Part shown: positions 1-7,029 of the stretch, one piece after another
How the letters are laid out: the number at the start of each line of letters is the position of its first letter
Position numbering within the stretch: position 1 is the stretch's first letter
NCBI GenBank assembly: GCA_934749845.1
Contig: CAKVHQ010000012.1
Coordinates: 1 to 26,651 of the forward strand
Reading direction: 5' to 3'
Length of the DNA stretch: 26,651 nt
From: an uncultured Clostridia bacterium
Lineage (GTDB): Bacteria; Bacillota; Clostridia; Christensenellales; UBA1242
Program-made: the position numbers and the translations under genes
Notes under the pieces: generated by a model
What the model saw: only the letters and a program-made list of their open reading frames with translations
The model's database searches: none
Told to the model about the DNA's origin: nothing

Positions 1-1
1 T

Positions 2-412
2 GCAAACTTTGTTCGTGCAATAGAAAATGGAATTTTTAACGACACAACAAACGAAAGAATGAAAGAACTTGAAATAGTAAATAAAGATTTACAAGAAAAA
101 ATAACAAGCCGAGAAATGCTTGTTATTAAACCACTTGATGAAAATGTTATTTATTCATTTTTATGTTCTTTTAAAGACATTGACCTGACTGACAAACTTG
201 CTTGCCAGCGACTTGTTGATATGTTTATAAACAAAGTTGTTTTATATGACAAATATTGCGAGATTTATTTCAACACAAATGGCGATAAGTCTAAACAACT
301 TAAACTCAAAGAACAACCTGAGATTGATAGTGAAATTTTGTTTGAAAGCAAGAAAAAAGAGCAATCTAAACTAAAAAGTTCGGATTGCTCCCTAATGGCG
401 GAGAGTTTATAA
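2..412 (+). CDS. Large serine recombinase, C-terminal part (cut by window edge)
   Basis: The frame is open from base 2, so the gene starts left of the window. What remains (about 136 residues) is the C-terminal part of a large serine recombinase: a charged helical stretch (NERMKELEIVNKDLQEK) of the coiled-coil type found after the zinc ribbon, then the usual terminal segment (RLVDMFINKVVLYDKYCEIYF). The catalytic serine domain is outside the window. A second, decayed recombinase at 5459-6870 has the same C-terminal layout. Two oddities: its last codons contain a 12-bp copy of the tRNA-Ser 3' end (396-407), and a minus-strand terminator lies inside its coding sequence (353-390). It ends 10 bp from the convergent specificity-subunit gene. 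The family is inferred from the pattern of this tail and the parallel gene; the exact subfamily is not visible. Confidence 0.75.
   Translation, partial: ANFVRAIENGIFNDTTNERMKELEIVNKDLQEKITSREMLVIKPLDENVIYSFLCSFKDIDLTDKLACQRLVDMFINKVVLYDKYCEIYFNTNGDKSKQLKLKEQPEIDSEILFESKKKEQSKLKSSDCSLMAESL
353..390 (-). terminator. Terminator of the minus-strand restriction-modification operon
   Basis: An 8-bp perfect stem (GAGCAATC at 359-366 pairing with 383-390) is followed, read on the minus strand, by six Ts (A-run 353-358). There is no T-run on the plus side, so it serves the specificity-subunit gene that stops at 423. It lies inside the coding sequence of the recombinase. Confidence 0.7.
396..407. repeat. 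12-bp direct repeat of the tRNA-Ser 3' end (candidate att copy 1)
   Basis: TGGCGGAGAGTT here is identical to 7780-7791, which is the complement of the tRNA-Ser 3' terminus including CCA. Both copies have the same orientation and are about 7.4 kb apart, as expected for attL/attR of an element inserted at a tRNA 3' end. Confidence 0.5.
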
Positions 413-422
413 CGTAAAACGA

Positions 423-1451
423 CTAAATTCTATCTCCATATGGCAATGATTTTATATAGTTTTCAATATATTCCCAATCAGGTTGATTATCTTTTGTTGG
501 TAATTTAATAATAATTTGCTGACTATCGCCAACTCTACATTGGCGTCCATATGACCATTTATAATTTTCACTTTTATTTATAATTGATACCAAAAATAAA
601 CCAATATACTTATTTAATGTAAAGTTTTTTGGCACAAAAACATTGACATCACTTGTTGCACAAAAATCTTCAAATTGATAAAATGCTGTGCATCCAACTT
701 TTCCCGTCACAATACAATTGCCTTTAAATTCTGCTTTTAAATTAATTCGTTGAGCTATTCCATTATTTACATTTGATGCAGATATATAAGGGGTGTTACC
801 TTCTTCATATTCGTCGGGATAGTGATAAATACCTGCCTTTATATCAAATAAATCGTTTAATTTATATTCTTGCCAATTAGTCGTTTCAAGAATTTGAGAT
901 TTGCGTATCATATTCTTAGTAGTGATGGGTTTATAGTTAATTGATTTTATATAATTCTCCATAAATTCCCAATCAGGTTGCTCATTTAACGATGGTAATT
1001 TAATTGTGGATTTCCCAAACTTTTTAACATCATGTGGCTTTCTACCATAACTCCAACGATATTTTTCTTTCATTATTACAGAGCAAACAAATAGTGCTTG
1101 ATTGCACGTTAATTCATGATTTTTTGCATAAAGTACAGTTATATCATGACTACAAGTAAAATTAGATGTTTGATAAAATGCATTACAAACAGATCCATTT
1201 ACTGTAACAGCAATACAGTTACCCTTAAATATTTTTTTATCTAATGTGTTATCTATATTCCCAACTTTATCCCATGTTTTTATATCTTCTAAAGAATAGT
1301 ATTCAGTTACACCATTATTAGATTCAGTTGATGCGAGAAAAGGGATATCTCCATCAATTGAGTGTTCAGGTTTTTTATTATAAAAACCACCTTTTAAGAT
1401 AAAAATATCAGATAGTTGATATTCTTTCCAATCTTTAATATTAAAATTCAT
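423..1451 (-). CDS. Specificity (S) subunit of a BcgI-like type IIB restriction-modification system
   Basis: This 342-residue protein has two target-recognition halves. Each begins with a related motif (DWKEYQLSDIF at 7-17, NWQEYKLNDLF at 192-202) and closes with a near-identical segment (QPDWEFMENYIKS near 158-170, QPDWEYIENYIKS near 323-335). This is the pseudo-symmetric TRD-spacer-TRD-spacer plan of HsdS and BcgIB proteins. Each half reads half of a bipartite DNA site, and the repeats dock the methyltransferase. The length is close to BcgI B (about 341 residues). The ATG lies inside the end of the upstream RM gene (11-bp overlap), which indicates translational coupling and a fixed subunit ratio. 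No third TRD or inversion cassette is visible. The recognition sequence cannot be predicted. Confidence 0.88.
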   Translation of the reverse strand: MNFNIKDWKEYQLSDIFILKGGFYNKKPEHSIDGDIPFLASTESNNGVTEYYSLEDIKTWDKVGNIDNTLDKKIFKGNCIAVTVNGSVCNAFYQTSNFTCSHDITVLYAKNHELTCNQALFVCSVIMKEKYRWSYGRKPHDVKKFGKSTIKLPSLNEQPDWEFMENYIKSINYKPITTKNMIRKSQILETTNWQEYKLNDLFDIKAGIYHYPDEYEEGNTPYISASNVNNGIAQRINLKAEFKGNCIVTGKVGCTAFYQFEDFCATSDVNVFVPKNFTLNKYIGLFLVSIINKSENYKWSYGRQCRVGDSQQIIIKLPTKDNQPDWEYIENYIKSLPYGDRI

Positions 1452-3267
1452 ACACCTTTCCCTTCTTAACTAAATATGCAAGATAATCATTGATTGTTTT
1501 TTGAAAATCTTGTTCCGTTAACGTTGAATAATCAGTTTTCATATATGCTTCACAAAGCCATTCATCTTTTCCTGTTACTTTATGTGTTGCTGATAAACCA
1601 TCTTTTGCTTTCCTGTTCCTATACAATTCTATCCATTGTTTTTCAATTTCTACCCAACGACTATTTCCATTTTGGTCAGTTTGTTCAATTCTTCCTAAGT
1701 TTTTCTTTTTCTTAAAACCATCATCTTTATAATAACCGAAGAAAGTGTCAGGATTGGATATGTCATTATGCTTTTTACCAATTTTAAAAACCATACAACA
1801 AGCAGATGCTGATGCACCAGGATAAAACACTTCACTTGGTAATGTAAATACAGCATCAAGTGTATTTTCTTTCAATATTTCCTCTTTTATATCAGCAATT
1901 TCTTTACTTGTTCCAATAGCACAGGCAACAGGTAACAATACAGCTAGTGTTGCTGTTTGATTGATTGAATTTAAAGCATCACAAATATATTTAACAAAGT
2001 AAAATCCCTTTGTGGGGTCTTCTTTTTTATCTTTATTCCAAGTGTCAGTATAAGATTTTGGCATGTGTTTTCTTTGGGCATTATAAGGTGGGTTCATAAG
2101 TATTACATTTGGCTTTGCTGATTTAATCCAATCTAAATTATCAAAACAACTTCCTTGAATTATGTTTGAATTTCCGTCAGAGTGAATCAACATATTTGTA
2201 GTTGCTAATCCATAAACATTTTCATCATATTCTATTCCATAGATTTGATTTTTCTTTACATTAATTTGTTCAGATTCGGTTGCACAATCGTCTAATGCTT
2301 GAGTCATAGCTCTTACTAAAAAAGAACCACTACCGCAGCACGGGTCTAAAATAATAGAGTGTTTATTTACTCCGCAAATTTTTGACATAAAGTCTGTTAT
2401 ATGGTCTGGAGTAAATGCTTGATTCTTATCTGATTTACCTACATATTTATTAAATGTAACAAAGAACAAATTTAACAAATCTTGACCCGAAGTGCTTTTA
2501 TCATTTATAAAAGGCAAAATATTTTCATCAATAAATTGTAATATATTTCTAAAATCTTCAATTTTTAAAGCTCTGACATCTTGAGACTCCAAAACATTTT
2601 TGTTTAACAAAACCAATTTACCCGCTTTATTTATGTCGCCGTTTAATAATTTTTCCAATACATCTTTGAAACTTGCTCTTATTTGAGATGCCATTAATGT
2701 TTTTGTTGAATAATCTAATCCATTTTTTAAAGCCAATAGACAAGTTCCAACAAATTGACTTCTTAATTTCTCGTTAATACCATATTTATGTAGAATTTCA
2801 TTAAGTTTATAGGTGTTTACCATAACTTTTTCTTTATCATTAATTTTTGAAGTATAAAAATCCACATATTCTGACATGGTTTTTAATGCGGTTTCATTCG
2901 GCATATAATCTGCATCTGAAACCACACCACGCCATACCATAACCTTATTATTTGAAGTATTAGCCAAAATAGCAACAATTTTATTGTTATTAATTTGCTT
3001 TTCATATTCTACATAGGCAGAAAGTTGTTCTTTTGCCATTTCAATATCATTATCAAAATCAACTTTTGTTTCTACTAAAACAGAAATATTATCACATACA
3101 AATCTAATATCTAAATTGTCATAGTGTCTATTACCTTTACTGCTTTTTATTGGAGAAAAAGGAATAGATAGTTTTTTAAACTCTTTTGAATATTTAAATT
3201 CATCATTTTCTATATTACTAACCAAATACTCATTACCAATATTTTGTATTATATCACTTCTTTTCAT
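1441..3267 (-). CDS. Fused nuclease / N6-adenine methyltransferase subunit, BcgI-like type IIB
   Basis: This 608-residue protein has three parts. Residues 1-110 look like a PD-(D/E)XK nuclease: D53 in NLDIRF, then E66-T-K68 in VLVETKVDF. Residues about 150-290 are the helical HsdM-type region. Then comes an N6-adenine MTase with motif I (DPCCGSGSF, 308-316) and catalytic motif IV (NPPY, 392-395). No separate HsdR or helicase gene is present, and the partner at 423-1451 is BcgIB-sized, so a BcgI-type enzyme that methylates and cuts on both sides of a bipartite site fits better than classical type I. That cleavage mode is inferred from the family. The start overlaps the small regulator gene by 14 bp. 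All nuclease and MTase residues named are present, so the enzyme looks intact. Confidence 0.87.
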   Translation of the reverse strand: MKRSDIIQNIGNEYLVSNIENDEFKYSKEFKKLSIPFSPIKSSKGNRHYDNLDIRFVCDNISVLVETKVDFDNDIEMAKEQLSAYVEYEKQINNNKIVAILANTSNNKVMVWRGVVSDADYMPNETALKTMSEYVDFYTSKINDKEKVMVNTYKLNEILHKYGINEKLRSQFVGTCLLALKNGLDYSTKTLMASQIRASFKDVLEKLLNGDINKAGKLVLLNKNVLESQDVRALKIEDFRNILQFIDENILPFINDKSTSGQDLLNLFFVTFNKYVGKSDKNQAFTPDHITDFMSKICGVNKHSIILDPCCGSGSFLVRAMTQALDDCATESEQINVKKNQIYGIEYDENVYGLATTNMLIHSDGNSNIIQGSCFDNLDWIKSAKPNVILMNPPYNAQRKHMPKSYTDTWNKDKKEDPTKGFYFVKYICDALNSINQTATLAVLLPVACAIGTSKEIADIKEEILKENTLDAVFTLPSEVFYPGASASACCMVFKIGKKHNDISNPDTFFGYYKDDGFKKKKNLGRIEQTDQNGNSRWVEIEKQWIELYRNRKAKDGLSATHKVTGKDEWLCEAYMKTDYSTLTEQDFQKTINDYLAYLVKKGKVYEF

Positions 3268-3430
3268 TATTTATCTCCTTTGACAGATCTTTTTCTATTA
3301 AATCATTAATGTATTTGTTTATACTCAGATTCTTCCTACCAGCCCTTAATTTCTTTTGCATTTTGTCATAAAGTTCAGGATTCATTCTAACAGTAAAAAC
3401 ATCTTTTGGAATTGGAATTTTATCTTGCAT
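3254..3430 (-). CDS. Ribbon-helix-helix (Arc/CopG-like) small regulator of the RM operon
   Basis: This 58-residue protein starts at an ATG preceded by a good site (AAGGAG, 7 bases upstream). The plan is that of an RHH dimer: a beta strand (DVFTVRMNPEL, residues 10-20), helix 1 (LYDKMQKKLRAGRK), a turn, and helix 2 (LSINKYINDLIEKDL, 35-49). The stop overlaps the start of the RM gene by 14 bp, so the gene leads a three-gene coupled operon. RHH proteins are usual autorepressors of toxin-antitoxin and plasmid operons. Here it most likely binds the inverted repeat just upstream (3446-3475) and controls expression of the RM genes, replacing the HTH C-protein usual in many RM systems. The fold is inferred from the sequence pattern; the regulatory role is inferred from position. 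Confidence 0.75.
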   Translation of the reverse strand: MQDKIPIPKDVFTVRMNPELYDKMQKKLRAGRKNLSINKYINDLIEKDLSKEINNEKK

Positions 3431-3445
3431 TATTAACTCCTTAAT

Positions 3446-3475
3446 GATACTATACTATCTTGGTATTATGGTATC
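3446..3475 (-). promoter_or_regulatory. Inverted-repeat operator upstream of the RHH-RM operon
   Basis: Two 14-bp arms (3446-3459 and 3462-3475) match as an inverted repeat at 11 of 14 positions around a 2-bp centre, each ending in a GATAC/GTATC half-site. It lies 16 bp upstream of the regulator's ATG, where an autorepressor would bind. No confident -10/-35 pair was found; TTGATT at 3491-3496 (complement) is a possible weak -35. Confidence 0.5.
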
Positions 3476-3534
3476 TCTTTTAATAAAAAAAATCAAGGAA
3501 TTTTAAACAAAAATTTATGATTTTGGCATTTAAA

Positions 3535-3592
3535 CGTGTGCTTGTCTTGATACAAGTCGGTGTCGCTTCGCTCCACCGAAGACAAGCACACG
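3535..3592. repeat. Long inverted repeat, candidate replication origin (dso) or transfer origin
   Basis: A perfect 14-bp stem (CGTGTGCTTGTCTT at 3535-3548, complement at 3579-3592) has a 30-base loop that holds a second small stem (CGGTG...CACCG). It lies about 0.9 kb upstream of the HUH initiator in a stretch with no gene. Hairpins of this kind present the nick site in rolling-circle origins. The nick site itself cannot be assigned. Confidence 0.5.
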
Positions 3593-3657
3593 AACACAAA
3601 AACAATTAAACAATACAAACAAATTAACTACAAAAATACATTTCTCTTGAACAAACA

Positions 3658-3724
3658 TTGCCGAGTGAAAAAGAGGTTTGCGCGCAGGCTTATCGCAAAA
3701 CCTCTTTTTTTTACCACTCGGCAA
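3658..3724. repeat. Large compound hairpin, possible single-strand origin
   Basis: An outer perfect 10-bp stem (TTGCCGAGTG, 3658-3667, with 3715-3724) encloses an inner 10-bp stem (AAAGAGGTTT pairing with AAACCTCTTT). The whole would form a long extrusion. It has internal T-rich sequence but no transcript obviously needing termination. In a rolling-circle replicon this position and form suit a single-strand (lagging) origin; this is inference. Confidence 0.45.
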
Positions 3725-3796
3725 ATTGTATTGTAATTTGTTTTCAAATTTCAATATTGTTGTTTCAAAGACATTTTTCAAATACATAATAACAAA

Positions 3797-3934
3797 TTGG
3801 AAAGCCAAATTTTAGAATATTACTACAATGGTGTTGAAGTAAAACTTATTGCCGAATTTTTAGTAGTCAGCACCGCCATTGTTTACAAATGCAGAAGAAA
3901 ATTCAAAGATAGATATTTGGCATATTGCATATAA
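3797..3934 (+). pseudogene. Remnant of a small helix-turn-helix protein
   Basis: An open frame ends in a segment resembling a resolvase/transposase-type HTH (VKLIAEFLVVSTAIVYKCRR). There is no ATG and no ribosome binding site. A TTG at 3797 is the only nearby start, and the frame is closed upstream at 3734-3736. The family positions where a glycine and a tryptophan would be usual hold V and C. I read it as a decayed piece of a DNA-binding protein from the mobile element. A short TTG-initiated gene is less likely. Confidence 0.3.
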
Positions 3935-3944
3935 CCTAACAACC

Positions 3945-3971
3945 AGAGTGTGTAAAAAGCACTCTTTTTTG
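3945..3971 (+). terminator. Rho-independent terminator
   Basis: AGAGTG (3945-3950) pairs with CACTCT (3960-3965) across a 9-base loop, followed by a T-run. It is oriented rightward and stands 11 bases after the HTH remnant. Confidence 0.6.
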
Positions 3972-3986
3972 TTTAAGAAATATTAA

Positions 3987-4055
3987 GTAAAGTACAACTT
4001 AGTTTGCCATAAGTTTGGGTAAAGTATTGGTTTTGTATTGGTAAAGTATGGGTTT
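3987..4055. repeat. Iteron-like direct repeats upstream of rep
   Basis: A 16-bp unit at 4018-4033 recurs at 4040-4055 with one mismatch, starts 22 bp apart (two helical turns). The core GTAAAGTA occurs a third time at 3987-3994. Direct repeats at helical spacing upstream of a rep gene are typical initiator-binding sites. Confidence 0.5.
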
Positions 4056-4394
4056 AGTTACTGGTAATTCTAAAAGACGGTTCTTAAAATATTTCTAGTG
4101 TATCAAGCGAAAGCAAGTTTGAGTTAAGAAATATCAAACTAAATCAAAAATAAGGCTTGTAGATATCATTAAGCTAGCAAGTGATGTCATTCTCTTATTC
4201 AAATTCCCTAGATACACTAAAAATGAATTAAAAAAGGCAATGCAAAATGGCAATAAGATTTTAGTTGTAGATTGGAGTGGCGAATAAAAAAGCCCAAAAC
4301 CCGACTAGGGGTTAGTACTAGTAGATTGCATTTTATGGCATAGAGAAATTTCTCAGTCTTTTTAATTCCAAATTTACAAAAAGGAGTTAAAAAT
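4056..4394. other. Leader region of the rep operon, no confident gene
   Basis: It holds a 9-bp inverted repeat (TAGTGTATC at 4096-4104, complement at 4211-4219). It also holds a 54-codon plus-strand frame (4123-4287, ending NGNKILVVDWSGE) that has no usable start codon and may be a gene remnant. A small C-rich/G-rich fold sits near 4298-4314. The minus-strand frame over 4217-4450 has no supporting signals. Confidence 0.4.
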
Positions 4395-4529
4395 ATGCAA
4401 AAACTAAAAATTGAATTTGAAAACGAACTGGATTTAACCTTACTAGACAATGAATTTTTTGTTGCAATGTTGAATCAGATTATGCTGTTTAAAAAATGCG
4501 AGGTGCAATATGGACTATCCCAAAACTAA
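4395..4529 (+). CDS. 44-residue protein translationally coupled to rep
   Basis: The ATG is preceded by a strong ribosome binding site (AAAAAGGAG, 8 bases away). The protein is small, acidic at the N-terminus (KIEFENELDLTLLDNEFF) and ends beyond the start of rep: the last 20 bases overlap the initiator gene in another frame. This leader-ORF arrangement is common for plasmid copy-control proteins or for coupling that activates rep translation. I do not recognise a family. No HTH or RHH pattern is clear, so a copy-control role is only inferred from position. Confidence 0.6.
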   Translation: MQKLKIEFENELDLTLLDNEFFVAMLNQIMLFKKCEVQYGLSQN

Positions 4530-5391
4530 AATATATTTTGATGGTAGTCATTTTATTGGAATACCACCCGAAAAACAATTATGGAAGAAACGAAAGAATG
4601 GCAAAACAAAAACTAAAAACGAAACCGAAGAAAAAATTAAAGAGTTATACAAAACCGAAACAGGAACAAAGGAAGAGAAAACTGAAAAAGTAATTGAAAA
4701 GATAAATGAAGAAATTAAAGATGAAGAGAAAGCGAAAGAACTGGTTAAGACTACACTTGAAAAGGAAAAAAGAAATAAAATTGTTAGACTTACGAGATTG
4801 TATAGAAAAATAGGCTTACAACAATGGACACATTTTTGTACTTTTACTTACGATAGCTCTAAACTAACCGAAGAAGAATTTAGAAACAAATTACTTACTT
4901 GTTTAAGACACCTATCTCATAGAAAAAACTGGAAATATATTGGTGTATTTGAGCGAAGTCCAAATTTAGAGAGATTACATTTTCATGGAATATTTGTAAT
5001 TGTTGAAATGGTTGGCGAAATTATTGAAACAAAAGATTACTCCACTAAAACACACCAAATGCAGATTACGTATCAAAACACATTCTTTTTAGAAAGATTT
5101 GGCAGAAACGATTTCAAAGAAATAATCAATAATGTTGGTGTTAATGATGCAGTCGGTTATATTATGAAATACATTCGCAAAACTGGTGAAAAAGTTATCT
5201 ATTCTAAGCACTTACAAACATATTTTGTTACAGATATTTTAAACGATGATGTTGTTTGTAAAATCGGTCAAGAAGATAGGAAAATTTTACTTTTTGATGA
5301 CTTTAAATGCTTAGATTTTGAAACTGGCGAAATTTTAGGTCAACCAAATAAAGATAAATCTCTCATAGATAAACTACTAAAAGCATATTGA
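4510..5391 (+). CDS. HUH-type rolling-circle replication initiator
   Basis: This is a 293-residue protein. After a Lys/Glu-rich N-terminal extension (residues 20-95, probably coiled) comes the catalytic core: motif 1 FCTFTYD (109-115), the metal-binding HUH motif HFH (157-159 in LERLHFHG), and the nicking motif VGYIMKYIRK with candidate catalytic Y217 and a second Y221. This is the order of plasmid, phage G2P and microvirus-like Rep proteins, which nick the origin and attach covalently to the 5' end. The gene overlaps the 44-codon ORF. The iterons and long hairpins upstream (3535-4055) complete a replicon. All key residues are present, so the protein is probably active. A relaxase is a less likely reading, because the fold is compact and no mobilisation accessory genes are seen. 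It ends with TGA. Confidence 0.85.
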   Translation: MDYPKTKIYFDGSHFIGIPPEKQLWKKRKNGKTKTKNETEEKIKELYKTETGTKEEKTEKVIEKINEEIKDEEKAKELVKTTLEKEKRNKIVRLTRLYRKIGLQQWTHFCTFTYDSSKLTEEEFRNKLLTCLRHLSHRKNWKYIGVFERSPNLERLHFHGIFVIVEMVGEIIETKDYSTKTHQMQITYQNTFFLERFGRNDFKEIINNVGVNDAVGYIMKYIRKTGEKVIYSKHLQTYFVTDILNDDVVCKIGQEDRKILLFDDFKCLDFETGEILGQPNKDKSLIDKLLKAY

Positions 5392-5427
5392 TTATCTTTC
5401 GGTTACAGAGCATAAACGAAAACTCTT

Positions 5428-5490
5428 TCTTGTCAAGGGTAAAATGTATTGTTTCACAACCCTTGACAAGAATAACAATTTTGTTATTCT
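5428..5490. repeat. Two adjoining perfect inverted repeats between rep and the recombinase remnant
   Basis: The first is a 13-bp perfect repeat (TCTTGTCAAGGGT, 5428-5440, with 5459-5471). The second is a 10-bp perfect palindrome with a 2-base centre (AGAATAACAA, 5469-5478, with 5481-5490). They share three bases. No run of Ts follows either, so they do not look like simple terminators. The CTTGACAA core recurs in another inverted pair on the far side of the recombinase remnant (6896-7004). Confidence 0.6.
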
Positions 5491-6870
5491 TAACACATAC
5501 ATAGATAGAGCTATGACAGGAACAAACGATAATAGACCAGATTTTTAACAAATGATAAAAGATTCTGCAAATAAAGAATGGCAGTATATTATTGTTTACA
5601 AACTAGACAGATTTAGTAGGAACAAATATGAAACTGCTAAAAACAAAAAGATATTGAAAGACAATGACGTAAAACTACTCCCTGCAATGGAAAATATCCC
5701 TGACACACCTGAAGGAATAATACTTGAAAGTTTGCTTGAAGGAATGGCTGAATATTATTCAGCAGAACTTGCACAAAAGGTAAAACGAGGTATGAATGAA
5801 ACTAGACTTAAAGGGAATTTTACAGGTGGAAATATTATCTATGGATATTATGTAGAAAACCATAAAATAAAAATCAACGAAGAGCAAGCGGAAATTGTGA
5901 GGTTCATATACAAACATTATTCTATTGGAACTTATGTTAAAGATATAATTTCACAGTTAACCGAAAAAAGAATTTTTAATAAAGGGAAACCTTTTGCAAG
6001 AAATACAATTTATAACATTTTGAAAAACGAAAAATATTCTGGCATATATAGATTTAACGGCGAAATTTACGATAAATATGTATCCTAAAATAGTTCCAAG
6101 TGAAATTTATGATAAAGTAAGACAAAAAATTAACTTAAATAAATATGGCAAGCGTAGCACTGAAGTGGTATATTTACTACGACACAAACTGTGGCTATTG
6201 TGGTATGCCAATTAGTGCAGAATGTGGAACAGCAAGTAATGGCACAAAAAGGCACTACTACAAATGTCTTGGAAGAAAAAGAAAAAATGGATGTAAAAAG
6301 TCTATGATTAGAAAAGAAATTTTAGAAAATTTTATTCTAGATAACATAATAAAAATACTATCTTCTTCAAAATATATAGAAAAATTGATAGATGGCATAA
6401 TGGAAGCACAAGAATCACTATCAAATGGCAATTCAATATTAATTTCCCTTTTAAAAGATAAAAAACAAGCCGAAAACACATTGAACAATATAATGAAAGC
6501 GGTTGAACAAGGAGTTGTAAATAATACAACAAATAAACGAATGAAAGACCTAGAAAAGCAAATTGAAGAATTAGAAAGGCAAATTTTGATTGAAAAATCT
6601 AGAAACACGCTTAAACTTTCAAAAGAAGATGTCAAACAATATTACATTCAAGAATTGCAACATGAACTCAAACTTTTAATAGACTATCTTATTCAAGAAA
6701 TAAAAGTTTTTGAAGATAAAATAGAAATAACTTTTAATAGCCCAATAAAAACAAGTCCTGACAAAAATCAGGGCTTTTTTATATTCTCATTTAATTCAAA
6801 ACTACCACAACATGTTCAAAACAAAGAGCAACCAAATATCATTGATATTGAAATAAAAGTTTATATATAA
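5459..6870 (+). pseudogene. Decayed large serine recombinase
   Basis: Pieces in three frames read as one recombinase. In order they are: TYIDRAMTGTNDNRPDF; an in-frame TAA at 5546-5548 where CAA (Gln) is expected; QMIKDS...VYKLDRFSRN (end of the resolvase domain); the recombinase domain up to about 6074; a +1 shift near 6074-6077 (one extra A in GATAAATATG); YPKIVPSEIYDKVRQK; and another shift near 6186-6190. After that the zinc ribbon (CGYCG, then C-x-K) and the coiled coil run to 6870. The N-terminal part with the nucleophilic serine is absent. The upstream sequence is the inverted-repeat region instead. The C-terminus parallels the recombinase at 2-412. At least four lesions make it certainly inactive. 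Confidence 0.85.
6755..6780 (+). terminator. Terminator inside the 3' end of the recombinase remnant
   Basis: GTCCTGA (6755-6761) pairs with TCAGGGC (6768-6774, one G-T pair), followed by six Ts. It is rightward and would end transcripts from the rep/recombinase region. Confidence 0.65.
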
Positions 6871-6895
6871 TCGTGGCTATTTATTCCATGCTGAA

Positions 6896-7004
6896 CTTGA
6901 CAAACGACAAAATGAGTTTTCTTTTTCTGTTAAGAGAAAGAAGGAACAAAAATGCTCCTTCTTTTTCCTTTTGATATTATGATTCATTTTGTCTTATTGT
7001 CAAG
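6896..7004. repeat. Nested inverted repeat with internal terminator
   Basis: Outer arms 6896-6915 and 6984-7004 share CTTGACAA and GACAAAATGA with a small bulge between. Inside is an 8-bp stem (AAGAAGGA, 6938-6945, with 6956-6963) running into a T-rich tract, which looks like a rightward terminator. The outer arms repeat the CTTGACAA core of 5428-5471. Confidence 0.55.
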
Positions 7005-7029
7005 CACCTTTCACGGCATAAACCGCCCC

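Noticed and set aside
423..3267. Classical type I (hsdRMS) system
   Set aside because: No HsdR/helicase gene is present and the MTase subunit has its own N-terminal D...ExK region, as in BcgI-type enzymes. An unlinked hsdR outside the window cannot be fully excluded.
3535..3724. Insertion-sequence ends
   Set aside because: The inverted repeats form local hairpins and do not bracket a transposase; no target duplication is seen around them.
3530..3808. Minus-strand 92-codon open frame
   Set aside because: It lies over the large hairpins of the origin region, has no ribosome site and its composition reflects the inverted repeats.
4217..4450. Minus-strand 77-codon open frame
   Set aside because: No ribosome site; it runs opposite to the well-supported leader ORF and its ribosome site at 4386-4394.
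4496..4693. 65-codon plus frame very rich in Lys
   Set aside because: It is a shadow of the Lys/Glu-rich N-terminus of rep in another frame; rep has the HUH motifs.
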